A stretch of DNA of 64,000 bases from Megalonaias nervosa (taxonomy: Eukaryota; Mollusca; Bivalvia; Unionida; Unionidae). The stretch lies in assembly GCA_016617855.1 (NCBI GenBank), contig JAECUM010001898.1, forward strand, positions 1-64,000, given 5' to 3'. Shown here piece after piece: positions 37,101 to 42,800 of this stretch (position 1 is its first letter; each line of letters begins with the position of its first letter). Under the pieces are notes generated by a model that was not told where the DNA came from, did no database searches, and worked only from the letters and a program-made list of their open reading frames with translations. The position numbers and the translations under genes are program-made.

Positions 37101-39302
37101 CTACATCATCTTTAGGGGCAGCTTTGGCCTGCTTGTTTTTTGAGGTAGGTTTTGCTGGTACATCCCCACCACCAGCAGCTGCAGCCTTGGCATTCATGTT
37201 GTCAAAGAGAGTCTGAAAATATGACAAGTATGCCGACAACATCATAAAATTCATAAATTAAATAACCTACACATGACAGGATTAGGTGAGGTGTTTTTAC
37301 GGCAATGCCCAACACATTATTTAGCACTGTATATATACTGACTGGTCATAAAACCGAAATGTTATGAAAATACATGTTGCGAATGCATTATTCAATGTGC
37401 TCTGTTTTATCATTCATTAAATTTTCAAATTTGATCAAGTACTGAAGAAAGAAAGTGCTACTATCTAATGCCTTTTTTGCACTCACATGAAAGAATTTTC
37501 TTAAATGTAAGAGAGATTCAATTTTTGTTTTCTATATCAGTTACAAATTTCCTATTTTATTTTTTACTTTACACTAGCATTAGAACACCCTCCCATTTGC
37601 ACCTCCCCCCCCACCGATTTTAAAAACGAAATCATCAAGGATATGAAAAATGTATAAAGCTTAGTCGTTTCATTCATCAGTCTAATTTCTAACCTTATTA
37701 TTGCCAAGGGGTTCCTAAAATTGTCAAATTATTGGCGTTTCAATTCAAATGGAAGCTCCCAAAGTAAACAGGGCAAAAGACAGCATGCTGTCCATTTCCG
37801 GTTGCTAGCATAGTCTATTTCAGTAAAATCTATGTCATCTGTAACCAAGATTTGCAATGTCTGGCTTTGATATTTCTAAAACAAACTGAGCAAAGAAACA
37901 GAATTATTTATCGTAAACTTCTACTTATGGCAAAAATGCCAACTCTTAAGGTGCGTAGGCTTTGGGTTATGGCTCAAGATACTTTCAAAATACTGAATAA
38001 GCATGCTCCCAAATGTTTGGGCAATTTAATAAGTTTTAAATGTTGTTGTTGTGGGGCTTAACGCTATTTTTCAGCACACGATCGGCTATACATGGCGGCC
38101 AGTATTAATGGTGGAGGAAGAAACCGGGAAATCCCCGGAAAGAACCACCGACCCACGAGAAGCTACTGGCAAGCTTTCTCACATATCCGCATTCGCCGAA
38201 TCATAGACTTGAACCCACGCAGACAGAGGTGAGATGGCAGTGATCCGTAATGGAGAACGCTTTAGACCACTCGGCCACTCGGGGCCCCAATATGTTTTAA
38301 ACATAATAAATATAATTGTAGATGTTCAAATATTCTGGATGTCCCAAAGAATTAAAACCTCAACATTTGGCAAAATAACATCTTCTAGATATGCAGCATC
38401 CACTATGGACTGAGATACCAAGCCAAATTAGACAGCAAACTTCAATTCAATTCTGGAATGGTAAAGACTGTAAATGTAATATCTGCAAATAACACCTCCC
38501 CCAGCCATGAGGACAGCAAATGTTTGTGTTAGCGTTTTGTTTATCTGACCTTATGTACAAATCAAGTGTCCTACTGTTAGCTCCTTTCTTTGTAAGGCGT
38601 AATGTGGTGCTTCTACATGTATTTTTATTTTAATTTAATTAAATAAATTAATTTATATTATGACTATTTTTTTAAAACAAAATTTATCCTCGATACTAAA
38701 TTCACTTTTACTCAATGACTTTAAAAATTCATTGCTTGCTCCTGTCTTAAATCATTTGTTGCGTGTTTTGTATATGTTAGATGTGTCACCAATCATGCTT
38801 GCTGTAATATCTTATTTGTTTTATGTAAGGTCGACAAAGAAGTTCTGAATTGTTTTAATCCATGCCGACGTTAAATAAATCATGTTCATGTGTACACTTG
38901 TTTTGGTGGGCTAGTGAATTTGAAATCCTGGACAAAATGCACACTTAGTGATCACAATGCCAGTGACACACAGTTTGTACCTTTCCAGGCAGTAGATGTG
39001 TCACATCATTTAATCTTACCTTCAATGGACCACTTGCCATTGTTACCAAACTATTTTGTTTCTAGTTCGATTTATTGCGAACTTGTATGATCAGCTCCAA
39101 TAGAAATACGAACTACGCGCTCAATTTCCAGCCAATCCAAATCCACCAACCAAAAGGCTAGACCCTGTCACGTGAGCAGACCCAGAGGTCATGACCTTTA
39201 GGTCGTAAACATAACATTATCAGCAAAATGATAATGACACTTTATGCACCATTATTCTGCACTTACTTGCCACTTGTATCCATCAACTGCCTTTTGCGCC
39301 AT
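3819..39302 (-). CDS. TOP2: DNA topoisomerase II, 15 N-terminal coding exons (3' part outside window)
   Basis: ATP-dependent type IIA topoisomerase that passes one duplex through a transient double-strand break; acts in the nucleus as a homodimer. Fifteen exons join in frame to 806 residues. Order of features: a 72-residue Lys/Ala-rich N-terminal extension; SIERIYQKKTQLEHILLRPD; GHKL ATPase with EILVNAADNK (Glu132, Asn136), NNGRGIP and GRNGYGAK (206-213); transducer with QTK at 421-423; TOPRIM with EGDSAK (Glu506) and DQDQDG (Asp586, 588, 590); winged-helix start with DGFKPGQRKV. The family's catalytic Tyr, C-gate coiled coil and variable tail should follow left of the window. The N-terminus (KWQ|TLFDN) recalls vertebrate TOP2B (WVTLFDN). 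An in-frame TAG lies eight codons upstream of the start. Assignment is essentially certain; the A/B label is not meaningful in an invertebrate. Confidence 0.97.
4056..5352. repeat. TOP2 intron 14 with GA and TA/GATA microsatellites
   Basis: Contains a (GA)n run at about 4159-4194 and a long (TA)n run at 4801-4872 that passes into (GATA)n up to about 4894. The rest is AT-rich with no recognisable exon or transposon. Confidence 0.85.
5353..5555 (-). CDS. TOP2: TOP2 exon 14: TOPRIM to winged-helix linker
   Basis: Codes residues 660-727. The glycine codon is split with exon 13 (G|GT), giving GLGTSTAKEAKDYFSEMERH; the exon ends EEMGLPE. The stretch RHRIPFKYAGPEDDASINLA is close to the vertebrate sequence RHRI.F.Y.GPEDDA. 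Acceptor ttcag at 5556-5560, donor GTAATG. Confidence 0.96.
5556..8389. other. TOP2 intron 13, mostly unassigned with old diverged repeats
   Basis: AT-rich intron. Around 6290-6640 a phrase meaning 'gaagtgaactggataaggcg..' recurs about every 110-160 bases in strongly diverged form, suggesting an ancient tandem repeat. No exon, RNA gene or transposon end could be supported. Confidence 0.45.
8390..8792. repeat. Minisatellite, 37-bp unit, about 11 copies
   Basis: Unit of the type catattgttcctattctac followed by attgccaagtccacagag. Copies come in two blocks: the first six or so read 'ttgggactat/ttgggattat', the next four read 'ttgttcctattc', and the last returns to the first type. The array ends about 70 bases from the donor of TOP2 exon 13. 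Since 37 is not a multiple of three, the open frames across it have no coding meaning. Confidence 0.93.
8864..8969 (-). CDS. TOP2: TOP2 exon 13
   Basis: Codes residues 625-659 plus one base: VTKGKEEKAFYSIPEFEEWK to TWKVKYYKG. The exon is short and has no methionine. Acceptor catag at 8970-8974; donor G|GTGTTA leaves phase 1, matching GT TTG GGT in exon 14. It corresponds to the conserved FYSIPEFEEWK and KYYKGLGTST segments. Confidence 0.95.
8970..9324. repeat. TOP2 intron 12 part, with a copy of a dispersed repeat
   Basis: At about 9067-9130 lies 'ctactgcaatgtttttaaa' then 'attagggtaggtagg'. On the opposite strand this resembles 'ctaccctaattttaaaacca' at 46730 and the similar text at 54755. 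This points to a dispersed repeat with a poly-G edge; its type is unknown. Confidence 0.5.
9325..9604. repeat. Minisatellite, 25-bp unit, about 11 copies
   Basis: Unit ttttagcagtaccaatttac plus aacaa, repeated with single-base variants (acaacagt, taccaatct, ggaccaat). Lies in TOP2 intron 12. Confidence 0.95.
9605..10007. other. TOP2 intron 12, unassigned
   Basis: AT-rich sequence between the 25-bp array and exon 12. Nothing recognisable. Confidence 0.5.
10008..10244 (-). CDS. TOP2: TOP2 exon 12: TOPRIM DxDxD motif
   Basis: Codes residues 546-624, IMDNAEINNIIKIVGLQ to EEFITPIVK, phase 0 to 0. MIMTDQDQDGSHIKGLL holds the metal-binding acidic residues Asp586, Asp588 and Asp590, which position Mg2+ for DNA cleavage in this family. 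Acceptor after a T-rich tract (ttttttcag), donor GTACTG. Confidence 0.97.
10366..10650 (-). mobile_element. tRNA-derived SINE, family B
   Basis: Read on the minus strand it opens with a tRNA-like head (cgccctgatgtcatagaggt..tagagcatctgcc..GGTTCAAATCC, B-box-like). A body follows (aagaggttagtgttaggac.., gtgtcaggataat.., gcatgataccccagtgct), then a tail aaatccaaatcgtacac. Further copies are at 14450-14716 (minus), 40322-40646 (plus) and a head-only piece at 45567-45652 (plus). Lies in TOP2 intron 11. Boundaries are approximate. Confidence 0.8.
10797..11093 (-). CDS. TOP2: TOP2 exon 11: TOPRIM EGDSAK motif
   Basis: Codes residues 447-545, VNKCGIVESILSWMKFKAQ to NVREATHKQ, phase 0 to 0. LTEGDSAKTLA carries the TOPRIM catalytic glutamate (Glu506). 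GIPKLDDANDAG and GVFPLKGKVLNVREA are family-typical. Acceptor tttccag at 11094-11100, donor GTAGGT. Confidence 0.97.
11155..11625. repeat. Minisatellite, 95-bp unit, about 5 copies
   Basis: The phrase gctgaaatgac recurs at 11273, 11368, 11463 and (as gatgaaatgac) 11558, exactly 95 bases apart. Each unit also holds 'ggcaagataacattcatact' and 'tgtacattcata'. The copy at the left edge is degraded. TOP2 intron 10. Confidence 0.9.
11820..12760. repeat. Diverged ~160-bp tandem repeats of a mollusc-like intronic type
   Basis: Phrases of the type 'aggtgatgaccataat' then 'aagtttca' recur at 12354, 12521 and 12681, with related text at 11962 and 12044 ('gatggccatattatatacac' then 'caagttt'). 'agggcaataactc' occurs at about 11888. 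Such text is familiar to me from mollusc introns; that is the basis of the organism guess. No coding content. Confidence 0.6.
12853..12990 (-). CDS. TOP2: TOP2 exon 10: QTK loop
   Basis: Codes residues 401-446, VKNHLWVFVNCLIENPTFDS to GEKFIQQ, phase 0 to 0. SQTKENMTLQ includes the QTK loop (421-423), whose lysine reaches the ATP gamma-phosphate in this family. Acceptor tttgcag, donor GTTAGC. Confidence 0.97.
13609..13710 (-). CDS. TOP2: TOP2 exon 9
   Basis: Codes residues 367-400, GGRHVDYIADQVVQKLIDVV to SIKPFQ, phase 0 to 0. Continues SIATTK of exon 8 as in all eukaryotic TOP2 (SIATTKGGRHVDY). Acceptor tatag at 13711-13715, donor GTAAAT. Confidence 0.96.
13711..14449. other. Start of TOP2 intron 8, unassigned
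   Basis: AT-rich intronic sequence without recognisable repeat or exon. Confidence 0.5.
14450..14716 (-). mobile_element. tRNA-derived SINE, family B, second copy
   Basis: Same family as the element at 10366-10650. The minus strand reads cgctccagtggcctagtctt..tagagcatccacc..GGTTCAAACCCC, then gtgtcgggataatgtgac and gcatgatgccccagtgcta. It carries an extra middle segment (aaatggtactaacagctgcc..ctcacttggcgctcagc) also found in the copy at 40322. That segment is missing from the 10366 copy, so two subtypes exist. Confidence 0.8.
14940..15421. mobile_element. Short terminal-inverted-repeat element (MITE), CAGACCTG ends
   Basis: Left end CAGACCTGCCAACCCC, right end on the opposite strand CAGACCTGTCAGCCCTCC. 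The flanks share aaatg (left gaaaatg, right aaatgcag), a possible 5-bp target duplication. hAT elements would give 8 bp, so the superfamily is open. Interior AT-rich, no transposase. TOP2 intron 8. Confidence 0.6.
16081..16140. repeat. (TA)n microsatellite
   Basis: Long TA run with a few C interruptions in TOP2 intron 8. Confidence 0.95.
16645..17425. mobile_element. Long-inverted-repeat (foldback-type) element
   Basis: Left arm about 16645-16862 and right arm about 17195-17425 are imperfect inverted copies. Shared text on the two strands includes tgcatgaaatcgata, aatcgttatgtctttaatc, gatgaaa and gacctggtactc. The spacer of about 330 bases has two 'tagtcacgtgata(t/c)aacaac' phrases. Arms of >200 bp without coding sequence fit a foldback or long-TIR non-autonomous transposon. 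Exact ends and target duplication not found. Confidence 0.65.
18412..18585 (-). CDS. TOP2: TOP2 exon 8: transducer
   Basis: Codes residues 309-366, IKGFKDYVELYTKNHTDEAG to VNSIATTK, phase 0 to 0. NDRWEVAVAMSDKGFQQASF matches the conserved RWEV...S.KGFQQ.SFVN block. Acceptor ttgcag, donor GTTTGT. Confidence 0.96.
18655..18711. repeat. GA-rich microsatellite
   Basis: Runs of GA interrupted by TAGA and CAGA, shortly downstream of the start of TOP2 intron 7 on the sense strand. Confidence 0.93.
18712..19855. other. TOP2 intron 7, unassigned
   Basis: AT-rich intronic sequence with no recognisable exon or transposon. Confidence 0.5.
19856..20068 (-). CDS. TOP2: TOP2 exon 7: ATPase/transducer
   Basis: Codes residues 238-308, TWVDNMGKTKEATITEAKDE to NGKRIP, phase 0 to 0. 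FTCVTFHPDLEKFKMEKLDK and VRRAYDIAASAKGVKV are family hallmarks. Acceptor tttag at 20069-20073, donor GTAAGT directly after the proline codon; IKGF follows in exon 8. Confidence 0.96.
20105..21260. mobile_element. Non-autonomous element with Tigger/pogo-like ends
   Basis: Left end cgagtgggacccctcttata then tggccacc; right end on the opposite strand cagtggtccccctcatgaac then ggcctccacc. The CAGTGG.ACCCCT wording is typical of Tigger-like TIRs, here worn at both tips so that the TA duplication is not clear. Interior without transposase. TOP2 intron 6. Confidence 0.5.
21903..21970 (-). repeat. TOP2: 36-bp tandem duplication covering the 3' end of TOP2 exon 6
   Basis: On the sense strand the exon end (TCAGAATACAAGAAAGCTTT + TAAGCAG) is repeated 36 bases further into the intron (TCAGAATCAAAGAAAGCCTT + TAAGCAG). 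The first copy is followed by GTATGG (the donor used for family-consistent splicing), the second by GCATGT. The extra 36 bases are open and in frame (VWLSESKKAFKQ). Confidence 0.85.
21940..22037 (-). CDS. TOP2: TOP2 exon 6: GHKL lid, GRNGYGAK motif
   Basis: Codes residues 205-237: the glycine split with exon 5, then GRNGYGAKLCNIFSKKFIVE to YKKAFKQ. GRNGYGAK is the ATP-lid glycine-rich motif. Acceptor ttccag at 22038-22043, donor GTATGG; ends in phase 0. Confidence 0.95.
22220..23219. other. TOP2 intron 5 left part, mollusc-like interspersed repeat text
   Basis: Around 22290-22650 the wording 'gagacccaactgggtttgat', 'taccaagtctgatcaaagct' and 'catgacagacaaaatttc' resembles repetitive intronic DNA with internal re-use (taccaagtctgatcaaagct / tgccaagtttgattaaaact). 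No coding content. Confidence 0.4.
25785..25967. mobile_element. Palindromic Tigger/pogo-like MITE nested in the hAT element
   Basis: Left end TA|CAGTAAAACCTGTCTTGAAA, right end on the opposite strand TA|CAGTACAACCTGTCTTGAAA, with TA at both edges. The interior repeats gagaccacctgtct on both strands. A sister copy is at 50530-50696, and a degraded one probably at 30350-30515. Confidence 0.82.
26948..26979. repeat. (GT)n microsatellite
   Basis: GT run with one TATG interruption, inside the hAT-like element. Confidence 0.93.
27794..27939 (-). CDS. TOP2: TOP2 exon 5: ATP-binding NNGRGIP motif
   Basis: Codes residues 157-204 with split codons at both ends (phase 2 in, phase 1 out): ENNKIRIWNNGRGIPVVEHK to DDTEKKVT|G. 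The NNGRGIP and LLTSSNYDD motifs are invariant family marks. Acceptor tttcag, donor G|GTTGGT. Confidence 0.96.
27940..30208. other. TOP2 intron 4, unassigned
   Basis: 2.3 kb of AT-rich DNA. Short poly-purine and poly-C patches (29475-29490, 30080-30095) but no repeat array, SINE or exon I can support. Confidence 0.5.
30209..30272 (-). CDS. TOP2: TOP2 exon 4: NAADNK of the ATPase N-box
   Basis: A 64-base exon coding V135 (split) NAADNKQRDPKMNCLKIDID P156 (split). Too short to stand out as an open frame. Acceptor tctag at 30273-30277, donor GTAAGT. Asn136 is the Mg-ATP ligand position of GHKL ATPases. Confidence 0.95.
30350..30515. mobile_element. Degraded relative of the Tigger-like MITE
   Basis: Phrases 'caaacaactgtcttgaaagg', 'cacctgtcttaagcagcc' and 'aagaggtggctgctcaagaa' recall the palindromic MITEs at 25785 and 50530. 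No clear termini. Confidence 0.4.
31481..31767. repeat. Minisatellite, 20-bp unit, left part (about 14 copies)
   Basis: Unit atgaatgtgtgtatgcatgc with gtatgtatgc variants, roughly alternating. The same repeat resumes at 32885 after a 1.1-kb insertion. The histidine-rich open frames (MHTHIHAYIHTF) on the minus strand are repeat artefacts. Confidence 0.95.
31768..32884. mobile_element. 1.1-kb TIR element inserted in the 20-bp minisatellite
   Basis: Left end TGAGTTGTTTTCACGTGACG, right end on the other strand TGGGTTGTTTTCACAGATGT. A TA dinucleotide lies on each side (31766-31767, 32885-32886). Inverted homology continues inward to CCATTTTGA-like text on both sides. No transposase, so it is non-autonomous. 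A TA target fits Tc1/mariner-like or ISL2EU-like families; I cannot decide. Confidence 0.78.
32885..32988. repeat. Minisatellite, 20-bp unit, right part, touching the exon 3 splice donor
   Basis: About five more units (gtatgtatgcatgaatgtgt) end at the very edge of TOP2 exon 3. The intron bases from the donor onward (GTATACATAAACACATTCAT on the sense strand) already belong to the repeat. Confidence 0.9.
32990..33083 (-). CDS. TOP2: TOP2 exon 3: start of the GHKL ATPase core
   Basis: Codes residues 104-134 plus one base: PMWVLDEENNCMVQRDITFV to IFDEIL|V. Glu132 in DEILVN is the predicted general base for ATP hydrolysis. Acceptor ttacag at 33084-33089. Donor GTATAC is supplied by the edge of a minisatellite. 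Confidence 0.95.
33084..34714. other. TOP2 intron 2 left part, unassigned
   Basis: AT-rich intronic DNA without recognisable arrays, SINE or exons. Confidence 0.5.
34715..34960 (-). mobile_element. tRNA-derived SINE, family A, diverged copy
   Basis: Begins on the plus strand with the (gtt)n tail, then 'ggatttaatgccatttatca', 'ctatacatggcatccagtat', 'ggtggaggaagaacc', 'aagaaccaccgacc' and 'gctactggaaagctttctca', in the order seen in the near-perfect copy at 38041-38288. The tRNA-like head at the right end is worn. Confidence 0.8.
34961..36939. other. TOP2 intron 2 right part, unassigned
   Basis: Nothing beyond AT-rich DNA. The 80-codon open frame at 36477-36719 has no family resemblance. Confidence 0.45.
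36940..37212 (-). CDS. TOP2: TOP2 exon 2: N-terminal extension and ATPase strap
   Basis: Codes residues 13-103, phase 0 to 0: TLFDN, then a Lys/Ala/Gly-rich disordered stretch (AAAAGGGDVPAKPTSKNKQA), then SIERIYQKKTQLEHILLRPD, TYIGSVEMLTQ. Acceptor ttttcag at 37213-37219, donor GTAAGC. The methionine inside the exon (DNM) is not needed as a start because exon 1 supplies one in frame. Confidence 0.95.
37850..38880 (+). pseudogene. LINE (non-LTR retrotransposon) 3' fragment, broken by a SINE
   Basis: Translation left of the SINE, VRRLWVMAQDTFKILNKHAP then KCLGNLI, and right of it 'LWTEIPSQIRQQTSIQFWNG' then KDCKCNICK, fits the C-terminal end of CR1/L2/Jockey-like ORF2 proteins. Stops and frameshifts are present. 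The 3' end reads 'gacgttaaataaat', a common LINE ending. It lies antisense to TOP2 in intron 1. Confidence 0.65.
38041..38288 (-). mobile_element. tRNA-derived SINE, family A, full-length copy
   Basis: 248 bp between 13-bp target duplications aataagttttaaa (38028-38040) and aatatgttttaaa (38289-38301), one mismatch. The minus strand starts with a Leu/Ser-type tRNA-like head: gggccccgagtggccgagtg (A box TGGCCGAGTGG), B box GGTTCAAGTCT. A conserved body (gcttgccagtagcttctcgt, ggtcggtggttctttccggg, ttcttcctccaccattaata) ends in (caa)n. Related copies: 34715, 49790, 54020, 60320. Confidence 0.93.
39267..39302 (-). CDS. TOP2: TOP2 exon 1: start codon
   Basis: Twelve codons, MAQKAVDGYKWQ, then donor GTAAGT in phase 0, joining TLFDN of exon 2. 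An in-frame TAG lies eight codons upstream. The W-x-TLFDN junction resembles vertebrate TOP2B. Too short for an automatic gene finder; supported by phase, donor and homology. Confidence 0.88.
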
Positions 39303-39766
39303 AATTCTCAACAGAATGTGGATCTAGACGTATCGATCTTAAAGTTTTTCAAAGCGAAAATTATCCCACGATGAAAGACAGAATGACGCTTTCTCAACAG
39401 CTATCGCAAGAAACCTCTAATCTGCAAGTCCTACGCGTTCCTTGAGTACAGAGGTCCGGTGTTAAATTGATAAATAAAGGATCTGTAACATTCCATACGA
39501 TGAATGATCAACAGATGAAGTTTACATGGTTATTTTCCAAAGGGAGAACAGTGAAGAAATTAAATGTGCGCCATTGTTGCGATTTGAGATCTGTAACGCC
39601 AACTTTGATTGGCCATTGAACCGGGCACAACCAATGAACGTACTGGTTTCTCTCCGGGAATGGTTGCATCTATTGAACCTCCAGATATTAAAGAGTCACC
39701 AGGATCGGCAGAAAATGCAGGAAATCGGTACATTCAGCACATGATATAGTTTGTAGAACACCAACC
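39303..39766. promoter_or_regulatory. Bidirectional promoter between TOP2 and UBE2G2
   Basis: 464 bp separate the two start codons. On the UBE2G2 side are ATTGG at 39608-39612 and CCAAT at 39631-39635. A gcgccattgttgc stretch (39568-39580) partly resembles a YY1 site. On the TOP2 strand TTTCGC joins TTTGAA (39348-39359), like an E2F/CHR cell-cycle element. CCAAT and CHR elements control vertebrate TOP2A in the cell cycle; their role here is inference. No TATA box at a convincing place. Confidence 0.7.
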
Positions 39767-39809
39767 ATGGCTGGTTCGGCCCTGAAAAGATTAATGGCAG
39801 AATATAAAC
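39767..39809 (+). CDS. UBE2G2: UBE2G2 exon 1
   Basis: ATG in good context (ccaaccATGG); 14 codons MAGSALKRLMAEYK plus one base, donor GTAATT. The C left over joins AA of exon 2 to give Gln15. Matches the family N-terminus MAGTALKRLMAEYKQ. Confidence 0.93.
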
Positions 39810-42800
39810 GTAATTTATGATTGCTATAAACCGTTATTAAACGCTTTTATATTTGCATTTTGAATAGGACTGGCTTAATGAGAAAACACTTGTTAGATTT
39901 CACGTGAAACTTACCTGCACGAATCGTCCTTGGCATTTGACACGGCCCTGATGCTCCAAAACATGAGACTTGAAGATTTGATACCTTTAATTAATTAAAG
40001 TTAAAACGTTTCCGTATTTTGTGTTTCGCCGATTTAATTTGTGGGAAAAATTGTTTATTCTAAAAATAACATTCAATTTTTTTATATGGCCTTGAATGCA
40101 AACGTTGAAATTAGTACTTATGTTGACTTATTAGGGATTTTGATGAGGGAAAGCAATAAGAAACAAATTTTAAAAAAATAACTCAGAGTTGAAACACCTA
40201 AAGAACAAATTTTGTAGACAGCATAGAATGAAAAATAGTGGGATTCAGTTAAAAGACAAAAATCTCCTTGTATTAGTTTTCATTTTATGTCATAATTTTA
40301 ACAACACTAAACAAAGCCAATCAAGGCCGCTCCAGTGGTCTAAATGGTTAGAGTCACAGTTGCAGGAGGTCACGAGTTTTAATCCCGGCCAAGTCATTCC
40401 GGATAATTATTATAATGGTACTAGCAGCTACCTCACTTGGTGCTCAGCATTAAGAGGTTAGTGTTTGGACTGGTCGGCCCGGTGTCAGGATAATGTGACT
40501 GGGTGGGACATCTTGCTAAATGTCTGTGGCATGATGCATCAGTGCTAGACTTCTTTAAGCTGCCATACTGCAGACATTGTGGTGATATGACTGAAACTTT
40601 TTTAAAGCTACATAAATACTCCAAATCAAACACACACACACACACAAAACCAGACACTAAGATGAACTGGCCTCCAGTATTAGTACCCATTCTTCATGGA
40701 TGGGGTATTAAAACCAGCATATTTGTATCATTGGAGCAGCCACATGTGATTCATGCCCAACACTTTTACAGCATATTGTAAAAGTTCCAAGATATTCCTT
40801 ACATACACTGAAAAGAAAAATTAAATGCTCCTTTAATTTAATACCAAATGCTAAATTTAATAGAATTTACCTTCATCCAATATTTTCTTTAGGATTGTCC
40901 ACCATATTAGTTCATCTAATGACTACTTCCATTTTCAGCCTTGTTTTTTGTACACGCCATATAAGGACATTGCGTCCTTGTTTGGAAACTTAAAGAGATT
41001 TTAATACATATGACATGCATTATAAAATATATTACAGAACATCTAAATATGGTTTAGCAGGCCTTATTTTGGGAAATGAATTACCATGAGAATCTCATGT
41101 TATCTGTCATGGCAAACAAATTATGGTTTGCATAAACATGCTAATGTAATTTACCATATATAGGCTTAATAACTTTATCATTAGCTAAACTGTCTGAAAA
41201 CATACCTCTGCTTAGGTAGTAGATTTTAAATCGAGTCATTAATTTTTTTGTCTTTGACAACAGTTTTAGTTGCTCCATTTAGGTGTAGGATCACTTTGTA
41301 GCATTGACCATGTTGAGGTTGAACCATCATAGCTATCCAACAGTAAGTTTTCTCACTTACTTGCTACACCTATAACTGTAAGGCAGTTCTTATTACATTT
41401 GACTATTACATTTTAAGAGCATAGAAATAAAATCAGCGTGCAAAATTCTATTTTGCCAGAATTTTTTTTTCAGTTACCATTATCACCTATACTGTTATAA
41501 GAATAAGAAGGAGCTGAAATAATTTTCATCATCATCATCAATCCGTTAATCTAAGAGGTCGTTGGGGCACCACAGTTGACTTTACAACCAATTCTCTCCA
41601 TCTTTCCCTGTTCTCTACTGCCCTTTGGGAATCTCCAAATCTCATGCCTGTCCACTCCTTAATGTTGTCTTCCCACCTCTTTTTCTGTCTGCCTCTTCTG
41701 CACCAATGCACTGTGCCTTGCAAGATTGTTTTTGCCAGTCCAGATGATCTTGAGACATGATTGTACCACTTCAGTTTGCGCTTTTTTACAGTGGTCAAGA
41801 GGTGTTCATAGGATCCGATGGCTTGTTGGATCCTTTTGTGGACTTCTTCATTGGTTACATGGTCAATGTATGAGATGCCCAAGATCTTGCGGTAGCATCT
41901 CATTTCGAAGGTTTGAATCCTTCTTTGTAGATCTGATGTGAGCGTCCATGCAATAATTGTATGTAAGCGCTATTGTACAGCTGATTTGGTTTTCTTGTTT
42001 ATAACTGAAGGATGATTTATGCACACATCCAAGTTTGTGTTTCTGTTTCATAAACAATTGGCCTCACCTGGTTCAAAATTACTACGAAAACTATTTCTTT
42101 TAATAGGAAAATTCAGCCTAATGTAACATATCCTCTCCCCCCCAAAAAAGAAATTACTAGAAGAGCATGCCATCAGAGTAGAAACATGGTCCATGCTGTA
42201 CTAGAGGTTTTGGGTGAAGTGACTTTTCTCTTCCACCAGATAAAGGCAAAGGAAGGAGAATAGGGAGTATAATGCAAATTTTGAATGTTTACAGCAGTTT
42301 CTAAAAACAGCCATTTTACTAAACCAAGAACAAAAATACTTGTTAAATTCTGTGAACACTGTTGATGGTTATAGTCAGTAAAATTGTTGTTTGACTTGTT
42401 AATTCAACAGACGATAAGCTCAAAATAGATCACTGTCAAAATCTTGTGGATTAAGTCTCATCATCCTTGTTTTATAGGTTGAAATGTGAAATAAACTTGT
42501 TTACTTTTACTATCCATGATCATATAAACTTCCACAGAGTAATATTTGCCCATGATTGAGCTAATAATGCTCATGATTGGGCTAATAGTGGTCATGATTG
42601 GGCTAATAATACTTGTGATTGGGTTAATAGTGGTCATGATTGGGCTAATAATGCTTGTGATCAGGCTAATAGTGGTCATGATTGGGGTAATAATGCTCAT
42701 GATTGGGGTAGTAATGCCTGAGCTTGTGCTAATAGTGTAATAGTGGTCATGATTGGGCTAATAATGCTTGTGATCGGGCTAATAGTGGTCATGAATGGGG

